NCBI GenBank assembly: GCA_035771165.1
Contig: JAWNZC010000329.1
Span: 1 to 64,000 of the forward strand
Direction of reading: 5' to 3'
DNA length: 64,000 bases
DNA from: Paragorgia papillata
Taxonomy: Eukaryota; Cnidaria; Anthozoa; Scleralcyonacea; Coralliidae
Position 1 is the first letter of the stretch. Every line of letters begins with the position of its first letter. Under the pieces are notes generated by a model, which was given only the letters and a program-made list of their open reading frames with translations, was not told the DNA's origin and ran no database searches. The translations under genes were made by a program, and so were the position numbers. Shown here piece by piece: positions 10,865-21,656 of the stretch.

Positions 10865-11066
10865 TTACAAAACCAAAGAGCTCCACTGCAGGAGTTACTT
10901 CTAAGCCCTCTCCCCAGTCCCCTCATCCAGTAACGCCTACTACGCAGGCTACGAAGGTACGAGTTAAAATCCTGCTCGAGTCAGCCGAAACTTTTTGGTT
11001 GAATTTAGCAGTGTAAGAAATCATGAAAAATGTTCTCATCTTTCTCTGAGGATGATTCTGTAATAT
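10865..11066 (+). repeat. SINE-like repeat with degenerate tRNA-type B box
   Basis: Contains GAAGGTACGAGTTAAAATCC, which resembles a box B region, then CTGCTCGAGTCAGCCGAAAC and a tail ending CTCATCTTTCTCTGAGGATG. It shares body and tail with the copies at 11,158 and, inverted, at 6,838. Confidence 0.55.
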
Positions 11067-11157
11067 AATTGAAACACTGCACGTCCTCGCGGATTAGCGT
11101 TAAGTTGTCGCGATAATATCTCGTGCACTTAAGTTGGATAAAACTCGCCTCCAATCC

Positions 11158-11285
11158 CTGTGCGGCTCGATAGCTCAACAGGTAGACCGGAATCCCGAAG
11201 GTGCGAGTTCAAATCCCGCTCGAGTCAGCCGAAATTTTTCGGGGTTAAACTTAGCAGTGTAAGAAATCATGAAAAATTTACACCT
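11158..11285 (+). repeat. tRNA-derived SINE
   Basis: GCTCGATAGCTCAACAGGTA has a box A-like TAGCTCAACAGG and GGTGCGAGTTCAAATCCCGC has a box B-like GAGTTCAAATC, spaced as in a tRNA-derived SINE head. The body then reads TCAGCCGAAATTTTTC and GTAAGAAATCATGAAAAATT as in the copy at 10,990. It is not a folded functional tRNA gene. Confidence 0.65.
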
Positions 11286-11334
11286 TTGACTTGCGACGAA
11301 AACGAAGTCAACCCAGACAGACCAAATTACACCC

Positions 11335-11821
11335 CAACCTCGTCCCCAGGCCGTTTGAGGAAGGAAGCGAGCAGGCCGACCAAGCGCCCTGGCAAAGGTT
11401 GGAATCACGTGAAAAAATATTCCAATATATTTGGAAAATTTTCCGGCCAGATTGACCACCGGGCTTCCGGTCTATGTACGTCAGCTTATATATTTGAATG
11501 AACTGAATTCATTAAATAAGCCGTTGTACAAGTCAACACAATTTATTGTCTCTACGAGAAATCCAATATGCTAAAATAGCTCAAAATAACCTTAACACAC
11601 TGAAATAAACAAAATACACTTGCCTGGGTTGTTGTTTGTGGCGAATTTGCGATGATATGTTGGTTTGAAGAGTTTCGTGATTGCTCCAGACGCCCGGTGG
11701 TCAATCTGGCGGGAAAATTTTCCAAATATATTGGAATATTTTCTCACGTGATTCCAGCCTTTGCCAGGGCGTTTGGTCGGCCTGCTCGTTTCCGTCCTCA
11801 AACGGCCTGGGGACGAGGTTG
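11335..11821. mobile_element. MITE with about 130-bp TIRs and 9-bp target duplication
   Basis: Ends are CAACCTCGTCCCCAGGCCGT and its inverse ACGGCCTGGGGACGAGGTTG; the arms (11,335-11,470 and 11,690-11,821) match by eye. The direct repeat ATTACACCC flanks it at 11,326-11,334 and 11,822-11,830. There is no coding sequence. A related end, CAACCTCGTCCCCAGGG, lies at 16,279. Confidence 0.85.
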
Positions 11822-12122
11822 ATTACACCCATTCATGAAGATTCATAGCTGATGGAAGAAATTATCAATTGTGATCAGTGATCACAACACTATATGATCG
11901 GAACTGAATGACAGGTGGGAAAAACCGCTGCGCGTGCGCGAAATTAAAATTGGACGACAACATCGCCAAATAACGTTGAAGAAAGAAGGCATAAGCGTAT
12001 ACGATGTCTTGTTTAAGCAAGGTTTTTCAGAGTTCGATATTTGCAGAGCTCCAGCTAGGCTTGCATAAATGCGAAAAATAAGAACACGTTTTATTTGTTA
12101 AGGTTTTACTTTACGCAAAAAC

Positions 12123-12800
<678 letters not shown>

Positions 12801-12954
12801 AATAAATAATCGGTTATCGTTGGTTATCGGTTTTATACACAGGTTTTAATTTAGCTTTTTTTCCACATATCGGGATAAATTTCAGTTTTAATACTTAAAT
12901 TACATAAAAGCAGTAAAACAGGGGCTATGGATGTTTTAGAAATTTTTATAAAGT

Positions 12955-13090
12955 ATGCAGCAGGGAAAGCCAATCGATAGCAATTATCTAATTGATATTG
13001 ATCGGTATTTGCCAATTGATAGTCACAAAAATCGGTCCATTTGCCAATCGATGGCTATTGATTGTCATCAATTTTTGAGACTAAATACCA
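12955..13090. repeat. ATTGATA/TATCGAT-rich tract 1
   Basis: Dense near-palindromic words CAATCGATAG, AATTGATATT, ATTGATTGTC. A similar tract occurs at 13,635-13,800; between them nothing is recognisable. Confidence 0.5.
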
Positions 13091-13634
13091 ATTGGTCAGA
13101 CCAAGAAGCCACCGAAAATATGGAATTGTCGATCTTGCCCTGCAAACAATGTCAACAGTATTTCAATTTTGGATTAGGTATTAAAGCATGTAACAATTAA
13201 GCTCTTACAGTCATTGGCATCTAAGCGTGTCCACCGTCTATCAAAACATGTTTTATTTCAAGGCTAAATTTAAATGTTTACCCTACGAGTATAACATGTT
13301 TCCATTAGATGCGTTCATAGTAATAAGTCATTGTTACTTTCAAATTAAAGCAGGCGCATCCACGCATGCATATATTTATGTAATATATTTGCCTTTCCAA
13401 ACAAACTCTTTTTGTGCCACGTTAGTGTGGTGCTCATTGATTGGGTAGACTAGTTTGAAGTCAAAGAATTTGACAGTTGGGTGAATACACGCAGTATGAA
13501 AAAACATGCAAGGGAGTAAAGAGGAGAAGAATAAAAATCTGATGCGTCACTATTCTGTTCAAAAAAATTTCCTGCATATTTTAGACTTTGTTGAGCAGTT
13601 AATGTTTCTGTTTTGAACCCTTTAGTTTAACCCA

Positions 13635-13800
13635 ATCAAAACCAATCGATCACAATTAGTTCGATTGCTATTGATAATCGATACCAATCAATAGTCACAA
13701 TCGATAGTCATCAACTATTCACCAATTATCAATATCAATCAATTAATTGATATCAATTGTTATTGATTGATGTCGAATTCTACCGATTGATTTTATTGAT
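13635..13800. repeat. ATTGATA/TATCAAT-rich tract 2
   Basis: CAATCGATCACAATTAGTTC, AATCAATTAATTGATATC and TTATTGATTGATGTCG: an array of ATCGAT, ATTGAT and ATCAAT words on both strands that would form several small hairpins. Confidence 0.55.
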
Positions 13801-13990
13801 TGAATAGGACAGCCAACAGCATACTCTATGGGGAATGAACCACATCCACTTCTGGCCTGTGATGACAACAACTGCTCTTTTGATGACAATAATAAAATTA
13901 TTCCAGAAGTAACACGACTTTGCGCACGCCAACGGAATCAGATCATAATTATACCCAACCTGACAACTTGCCCACTGTCCAATTTGTATC

Positions 13991-14209
13991 ATGCCTCTAT
14001 CAAAACGTATCGAAGAGCTTGCAACTAATTTCAACATGTACCTACTTTCTAAAGACAACGACGCTGATGATAATGACGACGACGACGAATTAAACGACAA
14101 CGACGACGAAGGAGACGAAAATGACAACATGGGCAACAAAGCTGACACAGAACAAGACACTCTTTCAAAGCTGAAACGATCACTTCAGCAACGAATACAA
14201 GGCCTCTGA
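13991..14209 (+). CDS. short Asp-rich ORF of unknown nature (72 aa)
   Basis: Starts MPLSKRIEELATNF; residues 22-50 are mainly Asp, Asn and Glu; it ends SLQQRIQGL. The composition may reflect a GACGA simple repeat (14,060-14,130) rather than selection. The next feature, a single C2H2 finger, lies 60 bases downstream in the same strand, so both may be parts of one decayed gene or transposon ORF. Function unknown. Confidence 0.3.
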   Translation: MPLSKRIEELATNFNMYLLSKDNDADDNDDDDELNDNDDEGDENDNMGNKADTEQDTLSKLKRSLQQRIQGL

Positions 14210-14269
14210 TAAAGATGTTTTCCCAACGATTCCGAACAAAACGTCACTCGCCCTAACTTCGTCTTCGAC

Positions 14270-14406
14270 TGCGCAGATTTTTTATTTGTCCATTTGAAGG
14301 TTGTGATCGTATTTGTCGAAGTGAAGGAGGCTTGAAAAACCATCCACGTACCCATAGAGAAGTTCCACAACGTAATGAAATAAAGATTATTCAAAAGATC
14401 GCGTAA
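14270..14406 (+). pseudogene. isolated C2H2 zinc-finger coding fragment
   Basis: The frame encodes CPFEGCDRICRSEGGLKNHP followed by RTHREVP and a stop: Cys-x4-Cys-x12-His-x3-His, a regular C2H2 finger. No ATG or second finger is visible. Such single N-terminal fingers occur in some LINE and other transposon proteins, so this may be a remnant. Confidence 0.45.
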
Positions 14407-14539
14407 ACCTTTAATACACTCTGTAGAATGTTGTTTGTAAAATAGGCATTTTAATACTTGTAATTTGCAAATTGGAAACTTCATGTCTGCGCAAGCGCAT
14501 TCAAGGAAACGTTTTGACCAATCAGCGCTTTTTCCCACC

Positions 14540-16050
14540 TGTCGAACTGAATACGAGTAAATGAAGGTGCGTTTGACACTCTTGCGTACTCTATAGGAAG
14601 CAGTGACCGCGCAGTGTGTACAAACAGAGAATTCCCGACTTCCGATACTCGCATTTATAGTACAACTTATTGCATGAAAAATATTCTTATATTAAAGACA
14701 ATGAACTGCACAGATTTTAGATAACGAAATATAGGCTTTCGTCTCGTTCGAAACCGAGCAAAAATGAAACTATTTTATCAACATGATTTCAAGAATATAC
14801 TGTTATCATTTATCAAAAAAATATGGCTAATTAAGCTACTTTGACAAGACTTACAAGTCCCAAAACATAAAACATGAAACGCCTTGTCTTTTGTATTTTA
14901 TATAATATTTTGGATTTTCGGTTCAGAGGCACAGATTTGACTCGCAGTTCGCAAACCAGAATAGCTGAAGCCTATAGCCGGAGCTGGAGCAGCAGCAACA
15001 CAAACTCCGGGGATTTTCCAATTCTGAAACCAGTTGTCAAATGAACGAAGACATCTTTATTCGTTTACACCCTGTGTCTGATGATATCGCTGCAGTTGCT
15101 CACACTTTGCCACAAAATTTTATTTGCTTAATTCCATGGCATATTTACTTTATTCTTAAATGGAACCGAAAACTGATCAAAATCTTTCATCTACGTGGGC
15201 ACCAACATCGACGTCGTCTTCGCTGTCTCAAGTTTTCGATCGAGACTCATCGTGTTCGTAAACACAGCTTAGCAACCTGGCGACCTCCTGAAAAACGTGG
15301 GGGTGGCCGTTGATTTGACATAGCTGACGCATGTGCATGCAAAAAAACAACTGGACCCTCTTTTCTCCGCGGGGGGAAAGTGGGTCAGGAACTGGACTAC
15401 AACAAATATAAAGCTGAAACAAAATAAGAACAACATACGCAGCCCTTCCCCCAAAGCAAACTAAATCTAAAGTAAACACAAAAGGAACAAAATAATGCTC
15501 GCGTGCAAGAGGGTGCACGTTTGGGCTGCCTGTGTTTCGGCCGCGAGAAAAAAGACTAAGACTGACATGTAAGATGACCGCGTTGGGACCTAGAACTGAC
15601 GTACAAAATTCCTCATTGCCGCCATGTTTTGCCAGGTATATTTAGAGTTCACTGTTTGAAACTTGCCAACCGCAAGCCTACAAACAGAGTGTTCAGAAGC
15701 AAGTTAAAACCGAGAGTAAGACTAAGGCATGTCATATATCTTTTAAAAAGAAAGCAAGTTGAGAAAAAGCAATGAGGCGATAGCAGCTAGAACCTTGAAT
15801 CCAAGATCGAAGTATTTTCTCAAACGGTAAATCTTTCAGGCAAGAAGCTTCAAATCCGCTCTACCCCACCCCTGTCCAAAAAAAAATTGTCACAACCAGA
15901 TTTTGGTAGTCACGTGACCATGATATACAAGGTCTTTTCTTCGCGCTGCGGGTGAAAAGAGCCTGGGTAAGAGGTTGCGGAAAGGAAGCCTTGCTTATAG
16001 ATTGAGGACGTCAGCTATACCAAGAAGAAACCGAGATCCCAAAATTTGAT
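14540..16050. other. no gene recognised
   Basis: Intergenic-type sequence. A 90-codon frame at 15,041-15,313 has no recognisable domain and I do not call it. Confidence 0.5.
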
Positions 16051-16099
16051 TTTTAGGCAAGTTTTGTATTTTTACCCGATTTACTGCTCTCTGCCTTAC

Positions 16100-16180
16100 C
16101 TGATAAAGATGCATCTCCACGATCAACCAAATCTTGTTCTATTTGCATCTGTTGTTCTCTCAGGCGTGCACTCTTGGTCT
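16100..16180 (-). CDS. single internal exon, 81 nt, phase 1-1, unknown gene
   Basis: On the minus strand a clear acceptor (TTATCTTCACCACAG) precedes the exon, and the donor is TCAG|GTAAGG. It encodes TKSARLREQQMQIEQDLVDR then GDASLS, probably a short helix or coiled-coil segment. Both borders are phase 1, like the exons of the modular gene at 28.8-54.3 kb, so it may be a downstream exon of that gene or belong to a neighbour. No flanking exon was identified. Confidence 0.5.
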
Positions 16181-16271
16181 CTGTGGTGAAGATAAAAAAC
16201 AGTACAGTGTTGGTTACTCGGTTTTGTATTAGTAGCAAGGTAGGCATTTTTGGTTCTTGAATGTATAAACA

Positions 16272-16382
16272 AGTTCCAACCTCGTCCCCAGGGTCTTTTG
16301 CGGAGGGGCAGCGCGAAAAGGCCCTGGCATCGGCTGGTTTTACACCCAGAATTTCTGGGTGTAATCATTTCTGGGTGTAATC
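16272..16382. repeat. MITE end related to 11,335-11,821
   Basis: CAACCTCGTCCCCAGGGTCT and the following GC-rich block resemble the MITE terminus; then TTACACCCAGAAATTTCTGG and a repeat of ATTTCTGGGTGTAATCA form a small palindrome with a tandem copy. It appears to be a truncated or distinct member. Confidence 0.45.
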
Positions 16383-16605
16383 ACGTGTAATGAATTATAA
16401 TACATTTGGTATCTTCGAGGAAATTGACTGTGCTTCGTCGACTTCAGTTAGCGTTCAATAGCGGCAACTTCTCTTCGTATTGCTTCTCTTCGTATTGTCT
16501 AGAACCACTTCAGGTAAAGTGTTTTGAACGACCAGCTCAAGCTAAACTAGTGAAATCAGGTATTGCGGTATTAAATTAAGAAGCTAACTTTCCAAGCCGC
16601 TTAAT

Positions 16606-17026
16606 ATAAGAAGTTCAAGAAGTAACAACAGCAGAAGCTCCCGCGCGGTTTCTTCTACCAAAACTGCAGGAAGAGACAAACATGACTCAGCTTCCTGGAA
16701 TCCACGAGCTTTTGTTGACCGAAATTTAGAAGAAAACAATAATTCTAGTGGCAAACAGCCTGCTTTCATCTGTTAAGTCTTCCATCGCGGACGAGATGAA
16801 ATCAGCCCGCAAACGTCTTTGCAAACGTTCGGATGGTTCAGTGTTGTGTGGCCACAGCTACGAGAATCTTAAGGAATTTGATTTTGATAATATGTGGAAG
16901 TTAGTAGACGTACCTTTTCTCATAGATATTTTTAACGCCGTGTCTGGCCGCACGAATACGCCCGTCAAAGCAACAAATCACGAATTAAGTGTAAATATAA
17001 GCTTTCTTTATACTCAGTCTTCGTAA
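16606..17026 (+). pseudogene. gene or transposon fragment, family uncertain
   Basis: A frame from 16,606 reads a Ser/Asn-rich stretch ending SSGKQPAFIC and a stop at 16,776; a second frame from 16,748 (no ATG) reads VKSSIADEMKSARKRLCKRS, then GHSYENLKEFDFDNMWKLVD and PFLIDIFNAVSGRTNT, ending at 17,024. The second part has the feel of real coding sequence (Cys pair, amphipathic helices) and could be an exon with the acceptor AACAG near 16,756. I vaguely associate it with repeated cnidarian transposon-linked proteins but cannot name a family. Confidence 0.35.
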
Positions 17027-17029
17027 ATG

Positions 17030-18095
17030 AACGGTGTTTAATTTGTAGATTTTTTAGTCAGTAGATTTTTTATTTAGAATTGTGTTATGTGAAAAGTTTA
17101 CTATAATCCGCAGTCTGTCAGGTTTTTCCTAAGTCGAAATCACATAATATGATGTGGCAAAGTGAAACTGAAAAGACGTCAAAGCTTGCCAGAGAAATTA
17201 CAAGGCTGAAGCGTTCTAGCTTTTCAGTTCTACATGTATATTTTATTATTTGGCGTTATGGCGTAGATATTTTTATTTTTTGTTGACAATTTTGGCCGGT
17301 TATTTTCCTTGTCACTCTGCATTATCTTAGTTGTGTGACTAAAATATATTAGTATAATTTCATAGTGGAAAAGAGGCTTTCCAGCTTTCTGATTGGTCCG
17401 CTCAGCGGTGAATCTGAGGTGATAGTCACCGCCTAGCGCGGTGACTATCGCATCACAAGAAATTGTTCTTCAAAAGTAGTTTTGGAAAAGAGACTGGTAC
17501 TTATTCAACACTGCACTGACTTTACTCGTTTCAGTCTCCCCCTCGGAGTTGTCATTTTGAAGTATGAGATTTTAGAATTTGTTGATTCATTGAACTGTTG
17601 ATTTTTTTTTCAAAATGGGGTCTCTAGTTTTTGAGACAAACAAAAGAGCATAATATTGAAAACATTTATCACTGAGATGTTGTGCATATCAAATATCGTA
17701 AAAACAAAACTTTATAAAGGTAAGGAAGTATATTTTCTATATTTCTTCGTATTTTTTGTATGTTTTGGGTAGGTTTTGGTCGTAGCGATGTTTTCGAAAA
17801 CTTCGTCATGAGTGAAGAACATATTGAACATGAATTAAGTGCAAAAAAAGCCGTAACACAGGATCCAAAACACCAGAATAAAAGTCTTTTTAGCATATAT
17901 TTGAATGTATATACAAGTTCAATTCCAAAGTAGGATGTTGTTTACTCTTTTTTTGAACTGATTATTTACTGACAAAGATTGTGGCTTGCTAACATCGTCT
18001 GTGAATAAACAGAATCACCACTGTTAAAATGAAAGCAGTTGTTTAAAAGTTTTTGTTTCAACGTGATTGGTTTTTTATCAACCTCTGAAATTATA
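17030..18095. other. no gene recognised; one short hairpin
   Basis: A stem GGTGATAGTCACCGC / GCGGTGACTATCGCATCAC lies at 17,418-17,456. Its GTGACTATC words also occur in the hairpin at 18,098. No coding sequence is supported. Confidence 0.5.
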
Positions 18096-18097
18096 CT

Positions 18098-18206
18098 AAA
18101 ACAATTAGTCACCTCAGTCTCGGTGACTATCGGTGTATTTACCTCGCCGCTTCGCGGCTCGGTAAATATTCACCGATAGTCACCTCGACTTCGGTGACTA
18201 ATTGTT
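18098..18206. repeat. 109-bp palindromic hairpin element
   Basis: AACAATTAGTCACCTCAGTC at the left and GACTTCGGTGACTAATTGTT at the right are inverted partners and fold through ACTATCGGTGTATTTACC to a CCGCTTCGCGG loop. It directly precedes the 52-bp minisatellite. Confidence 0.8.
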
Positions 18207-18224
18207 AAATATTAAAATAAGAAA

Positions 18225-19285
18225 AATGTTCTTGCCTAGAACTAAATTTACTTAAAACAAGAAAATAATTTCTATCCAAGAATATATCTTACTTAAAACA
18301 AGAAAATATTTTCTTGACAAGAATAAACCAAGAATTAATTTCACTTAAAACAAGAAAATATTTTCTTAACAAGAAGAAACCAAGAATCGATTTTACTTAA
18401 AACAAGAAAATATTTTCTTAACAAGAAGAAACCAAGAATCGATTTTACTTAAAACAAGAAAATATTTTTTGGCAAGAAGAAACCAAGAATCGATTTTACT
18501 TAAAACAAGAAAATATTTTCTATCCAAGAATATATCTTACTTAAAACAAGAAAATATTTTCTTGACAAGAATAAACCAAGAATTAATTTCACTTAAAACA
18601 AGAAAATATTTTCTTAACAAGAAGAAACCAAGAATCGATTTTACTTAAAACAAGAAAATATTTTCTTAACAAGAAGAAACCAAGAATCGATTTTACTTAA
18701 AACAAGAAAATATTTTTTTGCAAGAAGAAACCAAGAATCGATTTTACTTAAAACAAGAAAATATTTTCTTAACAAGAAGAAACCAAGAATCGATTTTACT
18801 TAAAACAAGAAAATATTTTTTTGCAAGAAGAAACCAAGAATCGATTTTACTTAAAACAAGAAAATATTTTCTTAACAAGAAGAAACCAAGAATCGATTTT
18901 ACTTAAAACAAGAAAATATTTTTTGGCAAGAAGAAACCAAGAATCGATTTTACTTAAAACAAGAAAATATTTTCTTAACAAGAAGAAACCAAGAATCGAT
19001 TTTACTTAAAACAAGAAAATATTTTTTGGCAAGAATAGACCAAGAATTAATTTCACTTAAAACAAGAAAATATTTTCTTAACAAGAATAAACCAAGAATT
19101 TATTTTACTTAAAACAAGAAAATATTTTTTGGCAATATTAAACTAAGAATTAATTTTGCTTAAAATAAGAAAATATTTTCTAACCAAGAATAAAACGAGA
19201 ATTTGTTTTACTTACAACAAGAACAAATTTTCTTACCAAGAATAAAGCAAGAATTGATTTTACTTAAAACAAGAAAAGTCAGAAA
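18225..19285. repeat. 52-bp minisatellite, about 20 units
   Basis: Consensus begins ACTTAAAACAAGAAAATATT and contains AAGAAACCAAGAATCGATTT. Two variants, TTCTTAACAAG and TTTTTTGGCAAG, alternate over much of the array, giving a higher-order period of 103 bases. The outer units are more diverged. Open frames through it (62 codons) are by-products of the repeat. Confidence 0.95.
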
Positions 19286-21480
19286 ATACGCACCGCACTG
19301 CGCTTCCGGGGGGAGCGGTCGAGGGGCAGTCAATACTTTCTTACCAAAAATTGATTTTACATAAAGAAAGAAAATATTTTCTTGCCATAAATAAACAAAT
19401 AATCTATTTTACTTAAACGTAGGAGAACATTCTCTAATCACATTCGTACAGTGATACAGAAATAAACCAAGAATAAATTTCTGAAATTTATAGCAACGAT
19501 GATTTTGTTATTCACTTGTTCTAGAGCATGAAAATATCTTAACTACACAACAGATGTTTAGTGCAACGTGCTACACACTATTTATTTGATTAGACACACA
19601 AAACTGTCAAATGACCTAAATATACTAGCCCATAAAGTTGAATTGAAAAGTAGAAATATTGATTTGTAAAACTCAATGTATGGCGAATAAAACCTGCAAA
19701 TTTACATCAAAACGTTTTGTGCTACCTTAAGACCACGCGAGGCTAACGCGGGATTATAATCCCATGATGACGCGGGAACCCGGTGACGGCGACGGCGTGT
19801 TTTCGAACTTCGAAGTTCGTTGGCAGTTGGCCGTTGTTTGTCTTATGGCTTTGTAATTTATTGCTTGTTTTGTAAATGGTTCATCGCTAGACGTATACAG
19901 ACGATGGATGCGAGCACATTATTGAAGGTAAGTCATAGATTCTTACATGTAAATCATCAATTTTGTATACTGATTGGTAATTTGTATCTATTCAATTTGA
20001 AATAGTCAGCAAATGTATGTAGCTTCATTTATTTATTCGCTACGGAATAGAAATGTTCTTACAAAGATTTGCGGTTTGATCCTTACAAAATATGTTTATT
20101 TTCTTAGTATATAAGTATTACAATTAAAGGATTTATGGTTTGTTTTGGGAATTGACAATCAACAATTATGTCAATTAACGGCGGCAATTTTGAACACATA
20201 AACCCCTACATAGGGTAAAATTCATTTACTAAAATAATACAACTGTTATGTTTCAATATTTAATTTAAGAAAAGGCTCTACTGTGTTAACAACACAGCTT
20301 GACAACAAGATATTCCTAGACAGCAATGTTCTTGGTTTAGAATCTGGGGCAAACTGCCAAACTTATTACAGTATGGATATAAACCAGACTGCAAAGAATA
20401 TTAAACTGTTACCTTTTAGTTTGCATGTTCAGAGTTAATTTAATAAACAAATGTTCAGCAGTTAATCCATGGTATTGTTGAGAGTTAAAAAAATAAGGCT
20501 TTTCTTCTGATATATTTGTATTGTTTTTGAAGCACTTGCCTGATACAGGCTGATCACAGTTACACACAGGTTACAACAATCTTTAACTAGTAGCTAATGT
20601 AGTCACATGATTTGCATGAAGCTTCAGCTAGTGTCAGGCTAAACTTACCATAATTATTTAATTTTGCAATGTATCGGTGCAAACCTGATTTTCCATTTGA
20701 TCAGTGTTTTACGGTCAAGAAGGGGATACACAGTGTATGTGTTTGGCTGTATACTAACAAAATCTTTGTCTTAGTTTATTAAAGGATTATCAAGACCAAA
20801 AACGTATACGAGTTTAGACGTGTGTGAAAAAATATCAATTGATTTATTGGTTAGTATCTAATAAAGTTTTATTTCGTTTTATTTCTATTTTCAGTTCTGT
20901 AGTTATCACATTCATGCACATGTTTACAAATGATGGTTCAAAATTGAAGCTTTCAACTGTTTTGGATTAAGAATTTGTTAAAAAATTATGTGTCTAGTAG
21001 TCAATATATAGTTTTCATACTAAAACTTTAATCAATTAAGGCCACTATTCGCTGCATATTAGTTTCTCATTTCCCACTCACATTTTTGCCCAACTATCCC
21101 AGACTCAAGTTTTATTATTATTATTCACACAACCATGAGGAAATCTGGGCTCGGAAATCACAAAGGAGCTTGGGTGTCATTTGGTGTGGTCATGTTTTTT
21201 CATGTGCATGTCATATGCCCGTATTTTTAACATACTGCGATACTTAGTTCTGCTTTTCAATGTACTGTACTTCCCCAATAATGGTTAATGGTAATGGCTG
21301 CCCTCCCGCATGAACTTTTGGTAAAGTGCTGGATGAGAAACTAATATATTAGGCGGCCGGCCAAGGCTTCAAAATATTACTTTTGATGGCATTTCTTGTT
21401 ACAAGCAGGCAACCATGCTAAATCGTATCGGATGGTGTATACTTTGAAAGTGAGGGGTGTTAGCAGCCGTAATTATTGAT
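19286..21480. other. no confirmed gene; possible first exon near 19,903
   Basis: Diverged minisatellite units continue to about 19,420. At 19,903 an ATG starts MDASTLLK and meets a good donor (GAAG|GTAAGTC at 19,926); upstream is the only CG-rich stretch nearby (GGTGACGGCGACGGCG at 19,781-19,796), so this may be a promoter and first coding exon of a plus-strand gene. No following exon was found. The rest is AT-rich and empty. Confidence 0.3.
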
Positions 21481-21482
21481 TT

Positions 21483-21656
21483 ATGTATTTATGAAATAAA
21501 AATAATTAACATCATGCGATTTGTATGTGTTGTTGTTCCACAAGTCCCTTGGGGTTCTACTTGGGGGTATCAATTCCACTAGCCCCTTGGCTAAGTTAAT
21601 GAGCGTAGATGCTCAGAGCTCATTTGTGTACTGACTGCCGTATGTGACACTTCACT
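21483..21656. repeat. 174-bp direct repeat, left copy
   Basis: Starts ATGTATTTATGAAATAAAAA and ends CCGTATGTGACACTTCACT. It matches 24,862-25,035 with about two mismatches by eye. It contains AATAAA 16 bases into the repeat. Confidence 0.9.

Noticed and set aside
11160..11501. 113-codon ORF spanning a SINE and a MITE arm
   Set aside because: It joins two unrelated repeats, one of them ending at an exact target duplication, so it cannot be an ancestral gene.
18718..19009. Repeated ORFs reading ETKNRFYLKQENIF
   Set aside because: They are by-products of the 52-bp minisatellite; the 103-base offset equals the higher-order period.
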